Origin: Ancylobacter polymorphus
GTDB lineage: Bacteria > Pseudomonadota > Alphaproteobacteria > Rhizobiales > Xanthobacteraceae
NCBI RefSeq assembly: GCF_022836935.1
Contig: NZ_CP083239.1
Span: forward strand, 4,292,001-4,356,000
Direction: 5' to 3'
DNA: 64,000 bases
The notes under the pieces: model-generated
The model's input: only the letters and a program-made list of their open reading frames with translations
Databases searched by the model: none
What the model was told of the DNA's origin: nothing
In this document: piece after piece, positions 34,627-42,909 of the stretch
How positions within the stretch are numbered: the first letter of the stretch is position 1
How the letters are laid out: every line of letters begins with the position of its first letter
Translations under genes and position numbers: made by a program

Positions 34627-36024
34627 ATGGCCGCTCATTCCAGGACAGACCTCGACCGCGTGCTCGCGGCCGTCGATGCCGATCTCGATGCATCGCTCGC
34701 GCGTCTGTTCGACTTCCTGCGCATCCCCTCCATTTCCACCGACCGCGCCTATGCCGCCGATTGCCGCCGCGCCGGCCAGTGGCTGGCGGACGACCTCGCC
34801 ACGCTCGGCCTCACGGCCAAGCTGAACGACACGCCCGGCCATCCCATCGTCACCGGCACCTCGGCCGGGGGTGCGGAACGTCGGGTGCTGTTCTACGGCC
34901 ATTACGATGTGCAGCCGGTCGATCCGCTGGAACTGTGGGATAGCCCGCCCTTCGAGCCGCGCATCGTCGAAGCGGCGGACGGGGTGAAGCGGATCGTCGC
35001 CCGTGGTTCGTCCGACGACAAGGGCCAGGTGATGACCTTCGTCGAGGCCTGCCGCGCCTATGTCAGCACCATCGGCCGCCTGCCGGTCGATGTGGCCATC
35101 GTGGTCGAGGGCGAGGAGGAGAGCGGCTCGGCCAATATCGGCCCGTTCCTGGAAGCGCATAAGAGCGAGCTGAAAGCCGACCTTGCCCTCGTCTGCGACA
35201 CCGGCATGTGGGATGCGAACACCCCCGCCATCATCCTCTCGCTGCGCGGGCTGATGCATGACGAGTTCGTCGTCCGCGCCGCCGATCGCGACCTGCATTC
35301 CGGCTATTATGGCGGCGCCGCCGCCAACCCGCTGCATGTCATCGCAAAGATCATCGGCGGCGTGCATGGCGAGGACGGGCGCATCACGATTCCCGGCTTC
35401 TATAACGGCGTGGTCGAGCCCTCCGAGCACATGCGCGAGGCTTGGTCGAAGCTCGACCTGACGACGGAGAATTTCCTCGGCCCCATCGGCCTCTCCCATC
35501 CCATCGGCGAGAAGGACCGGCTGCTGATCGAGATGGTCTCGACCCGCCCGACCTTCGAGGTCAACGGGCTCTGGGGCGGCTATACCGGCGAGGGCGGCAA
35601 GACCGTCATCCCCTCCATCGCCACGGCCAAGATTACCTGCCGGCTGGTGGCGGACCAGGACCCGGTCCATGTGCGCGACTGCGTGCGCGCTTATATCCGC
35701 TCCAAGCTGCCGGCGGACTGCACGGTGGAATTCCTCGGTGGCGAGGGCAACCGCGCGGTCGCCGTCGCCCATGACAACCCGCTGCTCGCCAAGGCCGCGA
35801 GCGCGCTCAGCGAGGAATGGGGCGCGCCGGCCGTCACCTATGGCGAGGGCGGCTCCATCCCCGTGGTCGGCCAGTTCAAGAAGGTGCTGGGACAGGACAC
35901 GCTGCTGGTCGGCTTCGCGCTGGACGATGACCGCATCCATTCGCCCAACGAGAAATACGACCTCACCTCCTTCCACAAGGGCATTCGCAGCTGGGTCCGC
36001 ATCCTCGCGGCTCTGGCGGAGTAG
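34627..36024 (+). CDS. M20 family metallopeptidase (dipeptidase)
   Basis: Zinc-dependent peptidase of 465 residues, cytoplasmic. Metal-binding motifs are FYGHYDVQPVDP (His, Asp), RGSSDDKGQ (bridging Asp) and VVEGEEESGSANIGP (catalytic and ligand Glu). DTGMWDANTPAI and the C-terminal HSPNEKYD supply the remaining ligands. The lid/dimerisation domain lies around residues 205-350 (RDLHSGYYGG). It probably hydrolyses dipeptides or acyl amino acids; the exact substrate is unknown. ATG 34627 is preferred over TTG 34603. It heads a run of plus-strand genes with the aminotransferase five bases downstream. Confidence 0.9.
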   Translation: MAAHSRTDLDRVLAAVDADLDASLARLFDFLRIPSISTDRAYAADCRRAGQWLADDLATLGLTAKLNDTPGHPIVTGTSAGGAERRVLFYGHYDVQPVDPLELWDSPPFEPRIVEAADGVKRIVARGSSDDKGQVMTFVEACRAYVSTIGRLPVDVAIVVEGEEESGSANIGPFLEAHKSELKADLALVCDTGMWDANTPAIILSLRGLMHDEFVVRAADRDLHSGYYGGAAANPLHVIAKIIGGVHGEDGRITIPGFYNGVVEPSEHMREAWSKLDLTTENFLGPIGLSHPIGEKDRLLIEMVSTRPTFEVNGLWGGYTGEGGKTVIPSIATAKITCRLVADQDPVHVRDCVRAYIRSKLPADCTVEFLGGEGNRAVAVAHDNPLLAKAASALSEEWGAPAVTYGEGGSIPVVGQFKKVLGQDTLLVGFALDDDRIHSPNEKYDLTSFHKGIRSWVRILAALAE

Positions 36025-36029
36025 CTGTC

Positions 36030-36890
36030 ATGTCGCATCACTGGACGCAGACCTGGACCTTCTTCAACGGCAGTTGGCAGGAGGGCAACATCCCGATCCT
36101 CGGCGTGCGCAGCCATGCCACCTGGCTCGGCACCTCGGTGTTCGACGGCGCCCGCGCCTTTGAGGGGGTGACGCCGGACCTCGACCTGCACTGCGCGCGG
36201 GTGAACCGCTCGGCGCTGGCAATGGGGCTGAAGCCGCTGGTCTCGGTGGAGAAATGGGTAGAGCTGGCGCATCAGGGCGTGAAGCGCTTCGCGCCCGGCG
36301 CTGCGCTCTATATCCGGCCGATGTACTGGGCGGAATATCCCGGCGCGCGCACGGTGGACGCCGACCCGGAATCCACCCGCTGGTGCCTCAGCCTCTACGA
36401 GGCCGGCATGCCGAGCCCGGACCACGGCACGGCGATCACCCTGTCGCGCTACCGCCGGCCGACGATCGAATGCGCCGTCACCGACGCCAAGGCCGGCTGC
36501 CTCTACCCCAACAACGCCCGGGCGCTCGTCGAGGCGCATGCGCGCGGCTTCGACAATGCGGTGCTGTGCGACATGCTGGGCAATGTCGCCGAGCTCGCCA
36601 CCGCCAATGTCTTCCTCGCCAAGGACGGCGTCGCCTTCACCCCGGCGCCGAACGGCACCTTCCTCGCCGGCATCACCCGCACCCGCACGGCAAACCTGCT
36701 GCGGGAGGCCGGCATCGAGGTGGTGGAGGGTGCGCTCACCTGGCGCGACTTCCTGGAGGCGGACGAGATCTTCTCCACCGGCAATTACTCCAAGGTCACG
36801 CCGGTGACGCGCATCGAAGAGCGCGATCTCCAGCCCGGCCCGGTCTATCGCCGCGCGCGCGACCTCTACTGGGAGTTCGCCCATTCCTGA
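36030..36890 (+). CDS. ilvE: Class IV branched-chain amino acid aminotransferase
   Basis: PLP-dependent enzyme of 286 residues. The PLP Lys is in VTDAKAGCLYPNN. The N-terminal region (GTSVFDGARAFEG) and LATANVFLAKDG with the phosphate-binding STGNYSKVTPVTRIEER are family-typical. Likely reactions are transfer of the amino group between Leu/Ile/Val and 2-oxoglutarate; a D-amino-acid or other class IV activity cannot be excluded. It starts five bases after the M20 peptidase stop. MeaB follows with a one-base gap, so the three are cotranscribed. This suits peptide breakdown feeding branched-chain amino acid use and propionyl-CoA metabolism (inference). Confidence 0.88.
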   Translation: MSHHWTQTWTFFNGSWQEGNIPILGVRSHATWLGTSVFDGARAFEGVTPDLDLHCARVNRSALAMGLKPLVSVEKWVELAHQGVKRFAPGAALYIRPMYWAEYPGARTVDADPESTRWCLSLYEAGMPSPDHGTAITLSRYRRPTIECAVTDAKAGCLYPNNARALVEAHARGFDNAVLCDMLGNVAELATANVFLAKDGVAFTPAPNGTFLAGITRTRTANLLREAGIEVVEGALTWRDFLEADEIFSTGNYSKVTPVTRIEERDLQPGPVYRRARDLYWEFAHS

Positions 36891-36891
36891 A

Positions 36892-37893
36892 GTGACGCAC
36901 GCCGCCCCGCTGCCCGCCCTCGACGCGCTCATCGAGGGTGTCCGCTCCGGCCACCGCGCCACGCTCGCCCGGGCGATCACGCTTGTGGAATCGCGCAAGC
37001 TGGCGCATCGCGCGCTGGCGGGCGAGCTATTGCAGGCGCTGCTGCCGCAGACCGGGCGCGCCTTGCGCCTCGGCATCACCGGCGTGCCGGGAGTGGGCAA
37101 GTCGACCACCATCGACGCGCTCGGTAGCCACCTCATCGCCCAGGGGCACCGGGTGGCGGTGCTGGCGGTCGACCCCTCCTCCACCCGCACCGGCGGCTCG
37201 ATTCTCGGCGACAAGACGCGCATGGCCCGCCTGTCGCTGGAGGAGCGCGCTTTCATCCGCCCCTCCCCGGCCGGCGGCACGCTTGGCGGGGTCGCGGCGC
37301 GTACCCGCGAGACCCTGCTGCTGTGCGAGGCGGCGGGTTATGACGTGGTGCTGGTGGAGACGGTCGGCGTCGGCCAGTCGGAAACCGCGGTGGCGGACAT
37401 GACCGACACCTTCCTCGTGCTCATGCTGCCCGGCGCCGGCGACGAGTTGCAGGGCATCAAGAAGGGCATCATCGAGCTGGCCGACATCGTCGCGGTGAAC
37501 AAGGCGGACGGCGCCAATCTCGCCCGTGCCAAGGCGGCGGCGGGGGAGTACCGCGCCGCGCTGCATGTGCTCGGCGGGCGCGAGCCATTCTGGTCGGTGC
37601 CGGTGCTCACCTATTCCGGCCTGACCGGCGAGGGGATCGATGCCCTGTGGGCGACGGCGGTGTCGCATCGCGACCGCGCGACGCAGGCGGGGGCCTTTTC
37701 TGCGCGCCGCAGCGGCCAGCAGGTGAAATGGATGTGGACCCTGTTCGACGAGCGGGTGCGCGATGCGCTGCGCCGCGCCCCGGCGCTGCGGGCGCAACTG
37801 CCGGCGATCGAGCAGGCGGTGGCGGCGGGCGCGCTTTCCCCCACGCTCGGCGCCGCGAAGATCGCCAATCTGTTCGGCTGGCCAGATTTGTGA
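36892..37893 (+). CDS. meaB: Methylmalonyl-CoA mutase-associated GTPase MeaB
   Basis: G3E GTPase chaperone of 333 residues that protects and reactivates B12-dependent methylmalonyl-CoA mutase. Walker A is GVPGVGKSTTIDALG. Other MeaB marks are AVDPSSTRTGGSILGDKTRM, FIRPSPAGGTLGGVA, VLVETVGVGQSE and VNKADG. The start is GTG 36892, one base after the ilvE stop; no ATG precedes the conserved region. The mutase itself is not in the window, so MeaB is separated from its partner. Link to the upstream aminotransferase makes sense, as Val and Ile breakdown gives propionyl-CoA. Confidence 0.93.
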   Translation: MTHAAPLPALDALIEGVRSGHRATLARAITLVESRKLAHRALAGELLQALLPQTGRALRLGITGVPGVGKSTTIDALGSHLIAQGHRVAVLAVDPSSTRTGGSILGDKTRMARLSLEERAFIRPSPAGGTLGGVAARTRETLLLCEAAGYDVVLVETVGVGQSETAVADMTDTFLVLMLPGAGDELQGIKKGIIELADIVAVNKADGANLARAKAAAGEYRAALHVLGGREPFWSVPVLTYSGLTGEGIDALWATAVSHRDRATQAGAFSARRSGQQVKWMWTLFDERVRDALRRAPALRAQLPAIEQAVAAGALSPTLGAAKIANLFGWPDL

Positions 37894-38000
37894 GGCCGGA
37901 CTCGCAAAAAAGCCGAAATGAGGGAAGAATATCCAAATTGGCGACGGTTGCTGGTCGGCACCGGACAGGCAAGCCCGACCAGAGGGAGCGACACATCATC

Positions 38001-38387
38001 ATGCAGGATCAGCCCACGCTGTCGGGCCAGCGCGTCTTCGTGGTCGAGGACGAGACGCTCGTCGCGATGATGATCGAGGGCATGCTTGAGGAACTGGGCG
38101 CCACCGTCGTCGGCAATGAATCGCGCTTCGACGACGCGCTGAACTTCGTCGCCACCCGTCATGAGGAGATCGATGTCGCCATGCTCGACCTCAATCTCGG
38201 CACGCGCCACAGCTACGACATCGCCGAGGCGATCGCCCGTCACGGCATCCCGATCGTTTTCTCCACCGGCTATAATGACAGCGCCATCGACGCGGCCTGG
38301 CGCACCTGCCCGGTGCTGAACAAGCCGTTTCAGCTGGCCGATCTCGAGGGCGCTCTGGCGCGGGCGCTGGAGGCGCGCGCGGCCTGA
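38001..38387 (+). CDS. Single-domain response regulator (CheY-like receiver)
   Basis: Receiver domain alone, 128 residues, cytoplasmic. The acidic pocket is Glu16/Asp17 (VVEDETLV), the phospho-acceptor is Asp63 (AMLDLNLG), the switch Thr is Thr89 (FSTGYN) and the conserved Lys is Lys108 (LNKPFQ). There is no output domain, so it acts by protein contact or phosphorelay. ATG 38001 has GGGAG about 12 bases upstream. Its stop overlaps the start of the pyroglutamyl-peptidase gene (TGATG), so the two are translationally coupled, an unusual partner. No kinase gene is nearby. Confidence 0.9.
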   Translation: MQDQPTLSGQRVFVVEDETLVAMMIEGMLEELGATVVGNESRFDDALNFVATRHEEIDVAMLDLNLGTRHSYDIAEAIARHGIPIVFSTGYNDSAIDAAWRTCPVLNKPFQLADLEGALARALEARAA

Positions 38388-39037
38388 TGCGCGCCGGGCC
38401 GGCAAAGGCATCGGCTCTGCCGCGCCTGCTCATCACGGGCTTCGGCCATTTTCCCGGTATGCCGGCCAATCCGTCCGCCCAGCTTGCCCGCCAGCTCGCG
38501 CGCCGCCGCCCGGCCGGGGGCGCACGGACCGAAGAGCGCCTGCTCGCCACGCGCTGGGACGAGGCCGCCGGCTTCCCCGCTTTGCTCGCGCAAACCCAGC
38601 CGGACATCGTGCTGATGCTGGGCGTCGCCGCCCGGCGCCGGCGTGTCTCGATCGAAATCGTCGGCCGCAATGCGACCGGCGCGTTTCCCGATGCCGCCGG
38701 CTACCGTCCGGCCTCGGGCGTGCTGGAGCCCGGCGCACCGGCGCAGCGGGCGCTGGCTGCCCGCCCGGCGCCGCTGCTGGCGGCGCTGCGCGCCGCCGGT
38801 GTCCCCGCCCATCTCTCCCGCCATGCCGGCCGCTATGTCTGCAACGCGCTGGCCTTCCGCGCCTATGGCTGGGCGCGCGCCGGCCGTCGCACCGATGGCG
38901 GACCGCGGCTTGCGGTGTTGGTACATGTGCCGCTGCCGCGTCCCGGCCGGCTCGCTCTGCCGCAGCTGGCCCGAGGGCTGGAAGCACTGCTGGCCGCGCT
39001 GCTGGCGCAGTTCCGGCAGAGCCGGCTGCGCGCCTGA
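38387..39037 (+). CDS. pcp: Pyroglutamyl-peptidase I-like cysteine peptidase (C15)
   Basis: Peptidase C15 homologue of 216 residues that would remove N-terminal pyroglutamate. LLITGFGHFPGMPANPS matches the substrate-binding start of the family. The catalytic Cys is Cys152 (RYVCNALAF) and the His is His180 (VHVPLP). The position of the third catalytic residue, Glu in the PERVAIN motif of Bacillus enzymes, appears to be Arg here (RRRVSIE), with a Glu five residues later. Activity is therefore uncertain. The ATG shares one base with the response regulator stop. It is Arg-rich and ends with a helical tail. Confidence 0.82.
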   Translation: MRAGPAKASALPRLLITGFGHFPGMPANPSAQLARQLARRRPAGGARTEERLLATRWDEAAGFPALLAQTQPDIVLMLGVAARRRRVSIEIVGRNATGAFPDAAGYRPASGVLEPGAPAQRALAARPAPLLAALRAAGVPAHLSRHAGRYVCNALAFRAYGWARAGRRTDGGPRLAVLVHVPLPRPGRLALPQLARGLEALLAALLAQFRQSRLRA

Positions 39038-39069
39038 GCGACGGGCAAAGAAAGGGCGGACACCGCTCA

Positions 39070-39106
39070 GATCATCTCACTGTTTCACGGGAACAGTGAG
39101 ATGATC
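39070..39106. repeat. Perfect 15-bp hairpin repeat after pcp
   Basis: GATCATCTCACTGTT (39070-39084) and its exact reverse complement AACAGTGAGATGATC (39092-39106) enclose a seven-base loop. It sits 33 bases after the pcp stop. It could end pcp transcripts, although no T-run follows directly, or be half of a mobile palindromic element with the repeat at 39123-39166. Confidence 0.7.
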
Positions 39107-39122
39107 GAATTTCTTGTTCTTC

Positions 39123-39166
39123 GCGTTTTCTTCACGCGAACCGGTATCCACTTCGCTCGAAAACGC
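39123..39166. repeat. Rhizobiales-type palindromic element (ACCGGT centre)
   Basis: Outer arms GCGTTTTC (39123-39130) and GAAAACGC (39159-39166) are exact complements. Inner TTCACGCGAA and TTCGCTCGAA flank an ACCGGTATCC centre. I recognise this as a sequence type scattered through intergenic regions of many Hyphomicrobiales genomes (from general knowledge, not checked here). It lies between convergent pcp and the cytochrome gene. Confidence 0.65.
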
Positions 39167-39203
39167 TCCCGCGCGGCATCCGCCCTCGGGTCGACCCCGG
39201 CGC

Positions 39204-39536
39204 TCAGCGTGCCGGCACCTGCACGGTGATCTTGATCGAGGCGTACCACGCCGCGAGATTGGCGATGTCGGCGTCGGTCAGGTCCTTGGACACCACCGTC
39301 ATCATCTCGTTGACGCGGCGGCCGGCGCGGAAATCCTCCAGCGCCTTGGCGAGATAGACTTCCTGCTGGCCGGCCAGATTGGCCGCCGTCGGCAATTGGG
39401 CAATGCCGTCGGTGCCGTGGCAGACGGCGCATTGGGCCGAAGCCTTGGCGCGCCCCGCTTTGGCGTCCTGCGCGAAGGTGGGGGTGACGCCGAGTGCCGC
39501 CGCCATCAGCAGCGGCACGTAGAACATGCGTTTCAT
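39204..39536 (-). CDS. Class I cytochrome c, electron acceptor of PQQ dehydrogenase
   Basis: Periplasmic monohaem cytochrome of 110 residues. The signal peptide ends near residue 22 (TPTFAQ). The haem site is Cys36-x-x-Cys39-His40 (AQCAVCHGTDG), and a Met in NEMMTVVSKDL is the likely distal ligand. The C-terminal DADIANLAAWYASI helix is typical. It follows the PQQ dehydrogenase gene by 65 bases on the same strand and probably carries electrons from it to the respiratory chain. ATG 39536 starts the signal peptide directly. Confidence 0.9.
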   Translation of the reverse strand: MKRMFYVPLLMAAALGVTPTFAQDAKAGRAKASAQCAVCHGTDGIAQLPTAANLAGQQEVYLAKALEDFRAGRRVNEMMTVVSKDLTDADIANLAAWYASIKITVQVPAR

Positions 39537-39601
39537 TGACGATTCCCGGCAAGAGAAAGGGCCCCCGCGCCCGAAGGCGCAGGGGCGAGGCTGCGGCTCG
39601 C

Positions 39602-40882
39602 TTACTTCTCGTAGGAGATGCGGTAGATCGCCCCCGACGTATCGTCCGCCACCAGCAGCGAGCCGTCATTCAGCTGAGCCACGGAGGCCGGACGGCCGAG
39701 ATATTCGCCATCGACCAGCCAGCCCTCGGCGAAGGGCTCGGTCTTGGCGGCGGTGCCGTCGTCGTTCAGCGTGGTGAACATCACCCGCGCACCGACCGGA
39801 TCGGTGCGGTTCCACGAGCCGTGCTGCACCGAGAAGATTCCGCCCCTGTACTTCGCCGGGAACTGCTTGCCGGTGTAGAAGGTCATGCCGAGATCGGCGG
39901 CATGCGCTTCCATCTCGACTTGGGGCGGCACGGAATCGGCCGGCGGCGTCTGGTCCTTATATTCGACGGTGCGGACACTGCCGCCGCCGAAATAGGGGAA
40001 GCCGAAGGTCTGCCCGGGCTTGGTGGCGCGGTTCAGTTCGCCCGGCGGAATGGTATCACCCATGCCGTCGACCTGGTTGTCGGTGAACCAGAGGGTCTTG
40101 TCCTTCGGGTTGAAGTCCATGCCCACCGAATTGCGGATACCCCACGCATAGACTTCACGGTTCTTGCCGTCGCGGTCCATCCGCACGATGCCGCCAATGC
40201 CCGTCTTCTTGTACAGGTCGTATTTCTCCGGCGCGAAGACGTTGAAGGGCTGGCCGAGCGTGATGTACAGCTTGTCGTCCGGCCCGATGCGGCAGACGCG
40301 GGCGGTGTGGTTGTAGGATTCCTCGGCGGCCGGAATGAGGTCGCCCTGCTTCACCACCTCGAAGGCGGCGACATCCGGCCCCTCATAGAAGAACTCGGCG
40401 GCGGGGAAGAGCAGCACGCGGTTCTGCTCGGCGACGAACAGGAAGCCGTCCTTGGAGAAGCACACGCCGTTCGGCAACTTGAACTGGATGGAGGGCGCGA
40501 AGACCTTCACCTCGTCGGCGACACGGTCCTTGTCGCGGTCGGTCACCGCCCATACTTTCGATTTGCGGGTGCCGACGAAGACGGCGCCGGTGGTCGGCCC
40601 CACCGCCATTTCGCGCGCGTCCGGCACGATGGCGTAAAGCGCGATCTTGAAGCCGTCCGGCAGCTTGATGCCGGCCAGCGTCTTGTTGAACGCATCGACG
40701 CGCGGGCCGGTCTGCGGCACCGTCTCCATTTCCATGGAGGCGCCGGTCTGCTGGAAATTCGAGAGCTTCTGCATGTTGTCGGTCGACTGGGCCTGAGCCG
40801 AAGCCGACAGCATCACCGCGCCCGCGAACATGGTGGTGGCGAGCAGCGCCGCGGTCCGCGAACCGCGCCGGAAAAGAGACAT
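39602..40882 (-). CDS. PQQ-dependent sugar (L-sorbosone-type) dehydrogenase
   Basis: Periplasmic beta-propeller dehydrogenase of 426 residues related to soluble glucose and L-sorbosone dehydrogenases. The signal peptide ends around ASAQAQ (residue 32). The propeller segments KLPNGVCFSKDGFLFVAEQN, DDKLYITLGQPFNV, YAWGIRNSVGMDF and LWFTDNQVDGMGD match the GSDH/sorbosone family. HGSWNRTDPVGARV near residue 357 is also diagnostic. It oxidises a sugar or alcohol and passes electrons to the cytochrome encoded downstream. The substrate is not known. No PQQ synthesis genes are in the window. ATG 40882 is preceded by a clear AGGAGG site. Confidence 0.88.
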   Translation of the reverse strand: MSLFRRGSRTAALLATTMFAGAVMLSASAQAQSTDNMQKLSNFQQTGASMEMETVPQTGPRVDAFNKTLAGIKLPDGFKIALYAIVPDAREMAVGPTTGAVFVGTRKSKVWAVTDRDKDRVADEVKVFAPSIQFKLPNGVCFSKDGFLFVAEQNRVLLFPAAEFFYEGPDVAAFEVVKQGDLIPAAEESYNHTARVCRIGPDDKLYITLGQPFNVFAPEKYDLYKKTGIGGIVRMDRDGKNREVYAWGIRNSVGMDFNPKDKTLWFTDNQVDGMGDTIPPGELNRATKPGQTFGFPYFGGGSVRTVEYKDQTPPADSVPPQVEMEAHAADLGMTFYTGKQFPAKYRGGIFSVQHGSWNRTDPVGARVMFTTLNDDGTAAKTEPFAEGWLVDGEYLGRPASVAQLNDGSLLVADDTSGAIYRISYEK

Positions 40883-41215
40883 GGGGTTCCTCCTAGGATG
40901 CCGGACCTCGTTCGGGTCCGTTGCGACGGCACGCTAGCACGACCTCCCTGAACGTTAAGTCAGCAATACTGGCTCATCTGGCCTGAAATGAACTTCGCGG
41001 CCAAAAATTTTTACCAAGCAAGCCAGTTCAACAGCCCGCTACTACAGTTGCGTCAAGAATAAACCCAGCATTATCGCGCATAATGTATTACAGAGCCGCC
41101 CGCCCGCCCCCATGACCGCCCGCCCGATTTGCACGGGCGTTAAACCCTTGCCGGCCGAATCCTGCTATGGGCTGTCCATGGGCTCGGTGAGCCCCCGACG
41201 CTGCCGGATCTGCCC
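40883..41215. other. 333-base gap between PQQ dehydrogenase and TauE genes
   Basis: Divergent promoter region. It is noticeably AT-richer than its surroundings around 40980-41090 (runs such as AAAAATTTTT and AATAAACCC), as expected for promoters. I see no RNA gene, open frame or convincing repeat. The last 100 bases before the TauE start are GC-rich. Confidence 0.5.
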
Positions 41216-42142
41216 GTGACGATCTATCTGCCGATAGCGGAACTGCCGGTGAACATCTTCACGCTTCTGGCGCTGGGGATCGCGGTCGGCTTCATCTCCG
41301 GCATGTTCGGCGTCGGCGGCGGCTTCCTGATGACGCCGCTGCTCATCTTCCTCGGCGTGCCGCCGGCCGTGGCGGTGGCGAGCGTGTCCACCCACATGGC
41401 CGCCTCGTCCTTTTCCGGCACGCTCACCTATTTGCGACGGGGGCTGGTGGATGTCCGCCTGGGGCTTGTGCTGCTGGCCGGCGGCCTCACCGGCACGCTC
41501 GCCGGCGTCGTCAGCTTCATGCTGCTGCGCCGGCTCGGCCAGCTCGATCTCGTCATCGCCGTCACCTATATCGTCCTGCTCGGCACCATCGGCTCGCTCA
41601 TGGTGGCGGAAAGCCTGCGCGCCTTGCTGCGCGAATGGCGGGGCGAGAAGGCGCAGGTGAAGCGGCCGGGGGCGCATCCCTGGTTTTTGCGCATGCCGCT
41701 GAAAATGCGCTTCCGCCAGTCGCGCATCTATGTCTCGGTCATTCCCGTGGTGACGATCGGCTTCGCCATCGGCTTTCTCGGCGCGCTGATGGGCATTGGC
41801 GGCGGCTTCCTGCTCGTGCCGGCGCTGATCTATCTCCTGCGCGTGCCGACGCTAACCTCCATCGCCACCGCGCTGATGCTGACGCTGGTGACGATGACCG
41901 CCGCCATCCTCATGCACGCCGTGCTGAACCAGACGGTCGATGCGGTGCTGGGGCTGGTGCTGATGGTCGGCGGCACCATCGGCGCGCAGTTCGGCGCCCG
42001 CGCCGGGCAGGCGATGCGGGCGGAAAAGCTGCGCCTGCTGCTCGGCCTGCTGGTGCTCGCCGTCGGCCTGCGCGTGGCGGTGGACCAGATCGTCACCCCG
42101 GCGGACCTCTACGCCGTCTCCATCGACGAGGCGGCGCGATGA
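41216..42142 (+). CDS. TauE/SafE-family sulfite/sulfonate exporter
   Basis: Inner-membrane permease of 308 residues with about eight helices in two TauE/SafE repeats. Each repeat contains a conserved Gly cluster: GFISGMFGVGGGFLMTPLL near residue 25 and GALMGIGGGFLLVPAL near residue 190. The HPWFLRMPLKMRFRQSR linker is cytoplasmic. Family members export sulfite, sulfoacetate or other organosulfur anions. The start is GTG 41216. Its stop overlaps the start of the next gene (ATGA), so they are coupled, a recurring TauE-TIGR02186 pairing. Confidence 0.88.
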   Translation: MTIYLPIAELPVNIFTLLALGIAVGFISGMFGVGGGFLMTPLLIFLGVPPAVAVASVSTHMAASSFSGTLTYLRRGLVDVRLGLVLLAGGLTGTLAGVVSFMLLRRLGQLDLVIAVTYIVLLGTIGSLMVAESLRALLREWRGEKAQVKRPGAHPWFLRMPLKMRFRQSRIYVSVIPVVTIGFAIGFLGALMGIGGGFLLVPALIYLLRVPTLTSIATALMLTLVTMTAAILMHAVLNQTVDAVLGLVLMVGGTIGAQFGARAGQAMRAEKLRLLLGLLVLAVGLRVAVDQIVTPADLYAVSIDEAAR

Positions 42143-42906
42143 GGGGGGTGGCCGCAGCGCTTCTCGCCCTCCTCCTGCTCGTCGCCGGCACGCCGGCGCG
42201 GGCGGAGCTGGTGCTGTCGCTGTCGAAAGCCCGCGTCACCATCACCTCGAACTTCACCGGCGACACGCTGGTGCTGTTCGGCGTCATCGACCCCGGCACG
42301 GTGGCGCCGTCCGCTTCGCCCGATGTCGTCGTCACCGTGCGCGGCCCCCGCGAGAGCTTCACCACCTGGCGCAAGGAGCGCCGCTTCGGCCTGTGGGTGA
42401 ATGTGGACGGCCGCAGCTTCCTCGCCGCACCTTCCTATCTCGCCGTGCTCGCCAGCCGCCCGCCGGCGGACATGGCCGATGCGGAGACGCTGCGCTGGGA
42501 ACAGGCGGGGCTGGACAATAACCGGCTGCTGCAGCGCATCGGTTCGGACTATGCCGATGTCGTGCCGCAGGACCCGTTTCGGCAGGCGTTTCTGCGGGTG
42601 AAACAGGCGCAGGGCCTGTATTTCGAGCGCCCGGCCGGGGTGGAGTTCATCGCCCCGAACGTGTTTCGCGCCACCATCCCCATTCCCGGCACCGCCCCCA
42701 TCGGCGCCTATGAGGTGGTGGTGAAGACGTTCAGCGGCGGTGCCCTCACTGGTCAGGGGACGCTGCCGCTGGAGGTGGCGAAGGTCGATTTCGAGCAGAC
42801 CGTGGCCACCACCGCGCAGGATCATCCCTGGCTCTACGGCCTCGCCACCGCGCTGATGGCGCTCACCGTCGGCTTCATCGCCAATATCGCCTTCCGCCGG
42901 GATTGA
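42139..42906 (+). CDS. TIGR02186 family membrane protein
   Basis: Protein of 255 residues with a signal peptide (to about residue 22, GTPARA), a periplasmic domain and one C-terminal helix (LYGLATALMALTVGFIANIA). ELVLSLSKARVTITSNFTGD and LVLFGVIDPGT are characteristic of the TIGR02186 family, which is nearly always found next to TauE/SafE exporters in alphaproteobacteria. It is probably an accessory subunit that handles the exported anion in the periplasm (inference). The start overlaps the exporter stop by four bases. It converges on atzE with a three-base gap. Confidence 0.87.
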   Translation: MRGVAAALLALLLLVAGTPARAELVLSLSKARVTITSNFTGDTLVLFGVIDPGTVAPSASPDVVVTVRGPRESFTTWRKERRFGLWVNVDGRSFLAAPSYLAVLASRPPADMADAETLRWEQAGLDNNRLLQRIGSDYADVVPQDPFRQAFLRVKQAQGLYFERPAGVEFIAPNVFRATIPIPGTAPIGAYEVVVKTFSGGALTGQGTLPLEVAKVDFEQTVATTAQDHPWLYGLATALMALTVGFIANIAFRRD

Positions 42907-42909
42907 GCT

